Source: Thermodesulfobacteriota bacterium
GTDB lineage: Bacteria; Desulfobacterota; Thermodesulfobacteria; Thermodesulfobacteriales; Thermodesulfatatoraceae
Assembly (NCBI GenBank): GCA_013154385.1
Contig: JAADCO010000139.1
Span: 1 to 6,408 of the forward strand
Length of the DNA stretch: 6,408 nucleotides
Direction of reading: 5' to 3'
The notes beneath the pieces are model-generated. The model worked only from the letters and a program-made list of their open reading frames with translations. It was not told the origin of the DNA and ran no database searches. Below, one piece after another: positions 6,292 through 6,408 of this stretch; position 1 is the first letter of the stretch, and every line of letters starts with the position of its first letter. A program made the translations under genes and the position numbers.

Positions 6292-6332
6292 AGTTTAAGA
6301 GGCTAACTACCGTCTTCACCGGAGATCTTCAA
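6292..6332 (-). promoter_or_regulatory. Candidate promoter(s) upstream of the symporter operon
   Basis: Two weak sigma-70-like arrangements can be drawn on the minus strand: TTGAAG (6327-6332), 17 nt, TAGTTA (6304-6309); and GTGAAG (6314-6319), 16 nt, TAAACT (6292-6297). Neither is close to consensus and they cannot both be right. The second would leave a very short leader before the GAGGGG ribosome binding site. Transcription may instead enter from genes beyond the right edge. Confidence 0.25.
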
Positions 6333-6363
6333 GAGAATAATGGGAGGGTGCGGAAAGGAGGGC

Positions 6364-6389
6364 GGCGGGACACCGCGCGGTGCCCCGCC
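6364..6389 (-). terminator. GC-rich hairpin, possible terminator of a gene beyond the right edge
   Basis: An 11-bp stem closes over a GCGC loop, with arms GGCGGGGCACC and GGTGTCCCGCC as read on the minus strand. Its one irregular pair is a G-U wobble on the minus-strand RNA but an A-C mismatch on the plus-strand RNA, so minus-strand function is slightly favoured. The following sequence is only C/T-rich, without a real U run, so it is a poor intrinsic terminator by standard rules. It might instead be a leader structure of the symporter operon. Confidence 0.35.
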
Positions 6390-6408
6390 CTTTCCTTAGA
6401 ACCGGTAG

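Overview
The window reads as ordinary, gene-dense bacterial chromosome, GC-rich in the coding parts. All large genes lie on the minus strand; one small gene lies on the plus strand. No tRNA, rRNA, CRISPR array, transposase or phage gene is visible. The proteins are rich in Glu/Lys/Arg. The sodium symporter closely follows LeuT of Aquifex aeolicus as I recall that sequence, and the HflX carries a long N-terminal extension of a kind I associate with Geobacter-like Desulfobacterota. I therefore infer a thermophilic bacterium, probably Thermodesulfobacteriota or a relative. No rRNA or marker gene proves this.

Layout in minus-strand transcription order, from the right edge: (1) 6408-6273, leader with a GC-rich hairpin and weak promoter candidates; (2) 6272-4740, a LeuT-type NSS amino-acid:Na+ symporter; (3) 4743-4618, a 41-residue single-span membrane protein overlapping the symporter by ATGA, probably a MetS-like NSS small subunit; (4) 4614-3310, the AAA+ ATPase RarA, starting at TTG two codons after the small subunit's stop; (5) 3268-2066, a single reading frame joining the rRNA-maturation endonuclease YbeY to pyridoxine-5'-phosphate synthase PdxJ, with a perfect ribosome binding site before the PdxJ methionine. 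Genes 2-5 are tightly packed and look like one operon. Further left, (6) hflX (1710-31) is a separate minus-strand unit. Between hflX and the operon end, (7) a 73-residue very basic protein (1848-2069) is read on the plus strand from a good sigma-70-type promoter. It diverges from hflX, and its stop codon overlaps that of pdxJ tail to tail.

The functions form no single pathway. HflX (ribosome rescue or splitting), YbeY (16S rRNA maturation) and perhaps the basic small protein touch the ribosome. RarA acts at stalled replication forks, PdxJ makes vitamin B6, and the symporter with its small partner imports neutral amino acids. The points most worth a second look are the YbeY-PdxJ fusion with an internal start, the tiny symporter partner, the metal-site-like HTH...DD pattern in the HflX extension, and the unrecognised basic protein. 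I see no convincing evidence of a wholly new multi-gene system.
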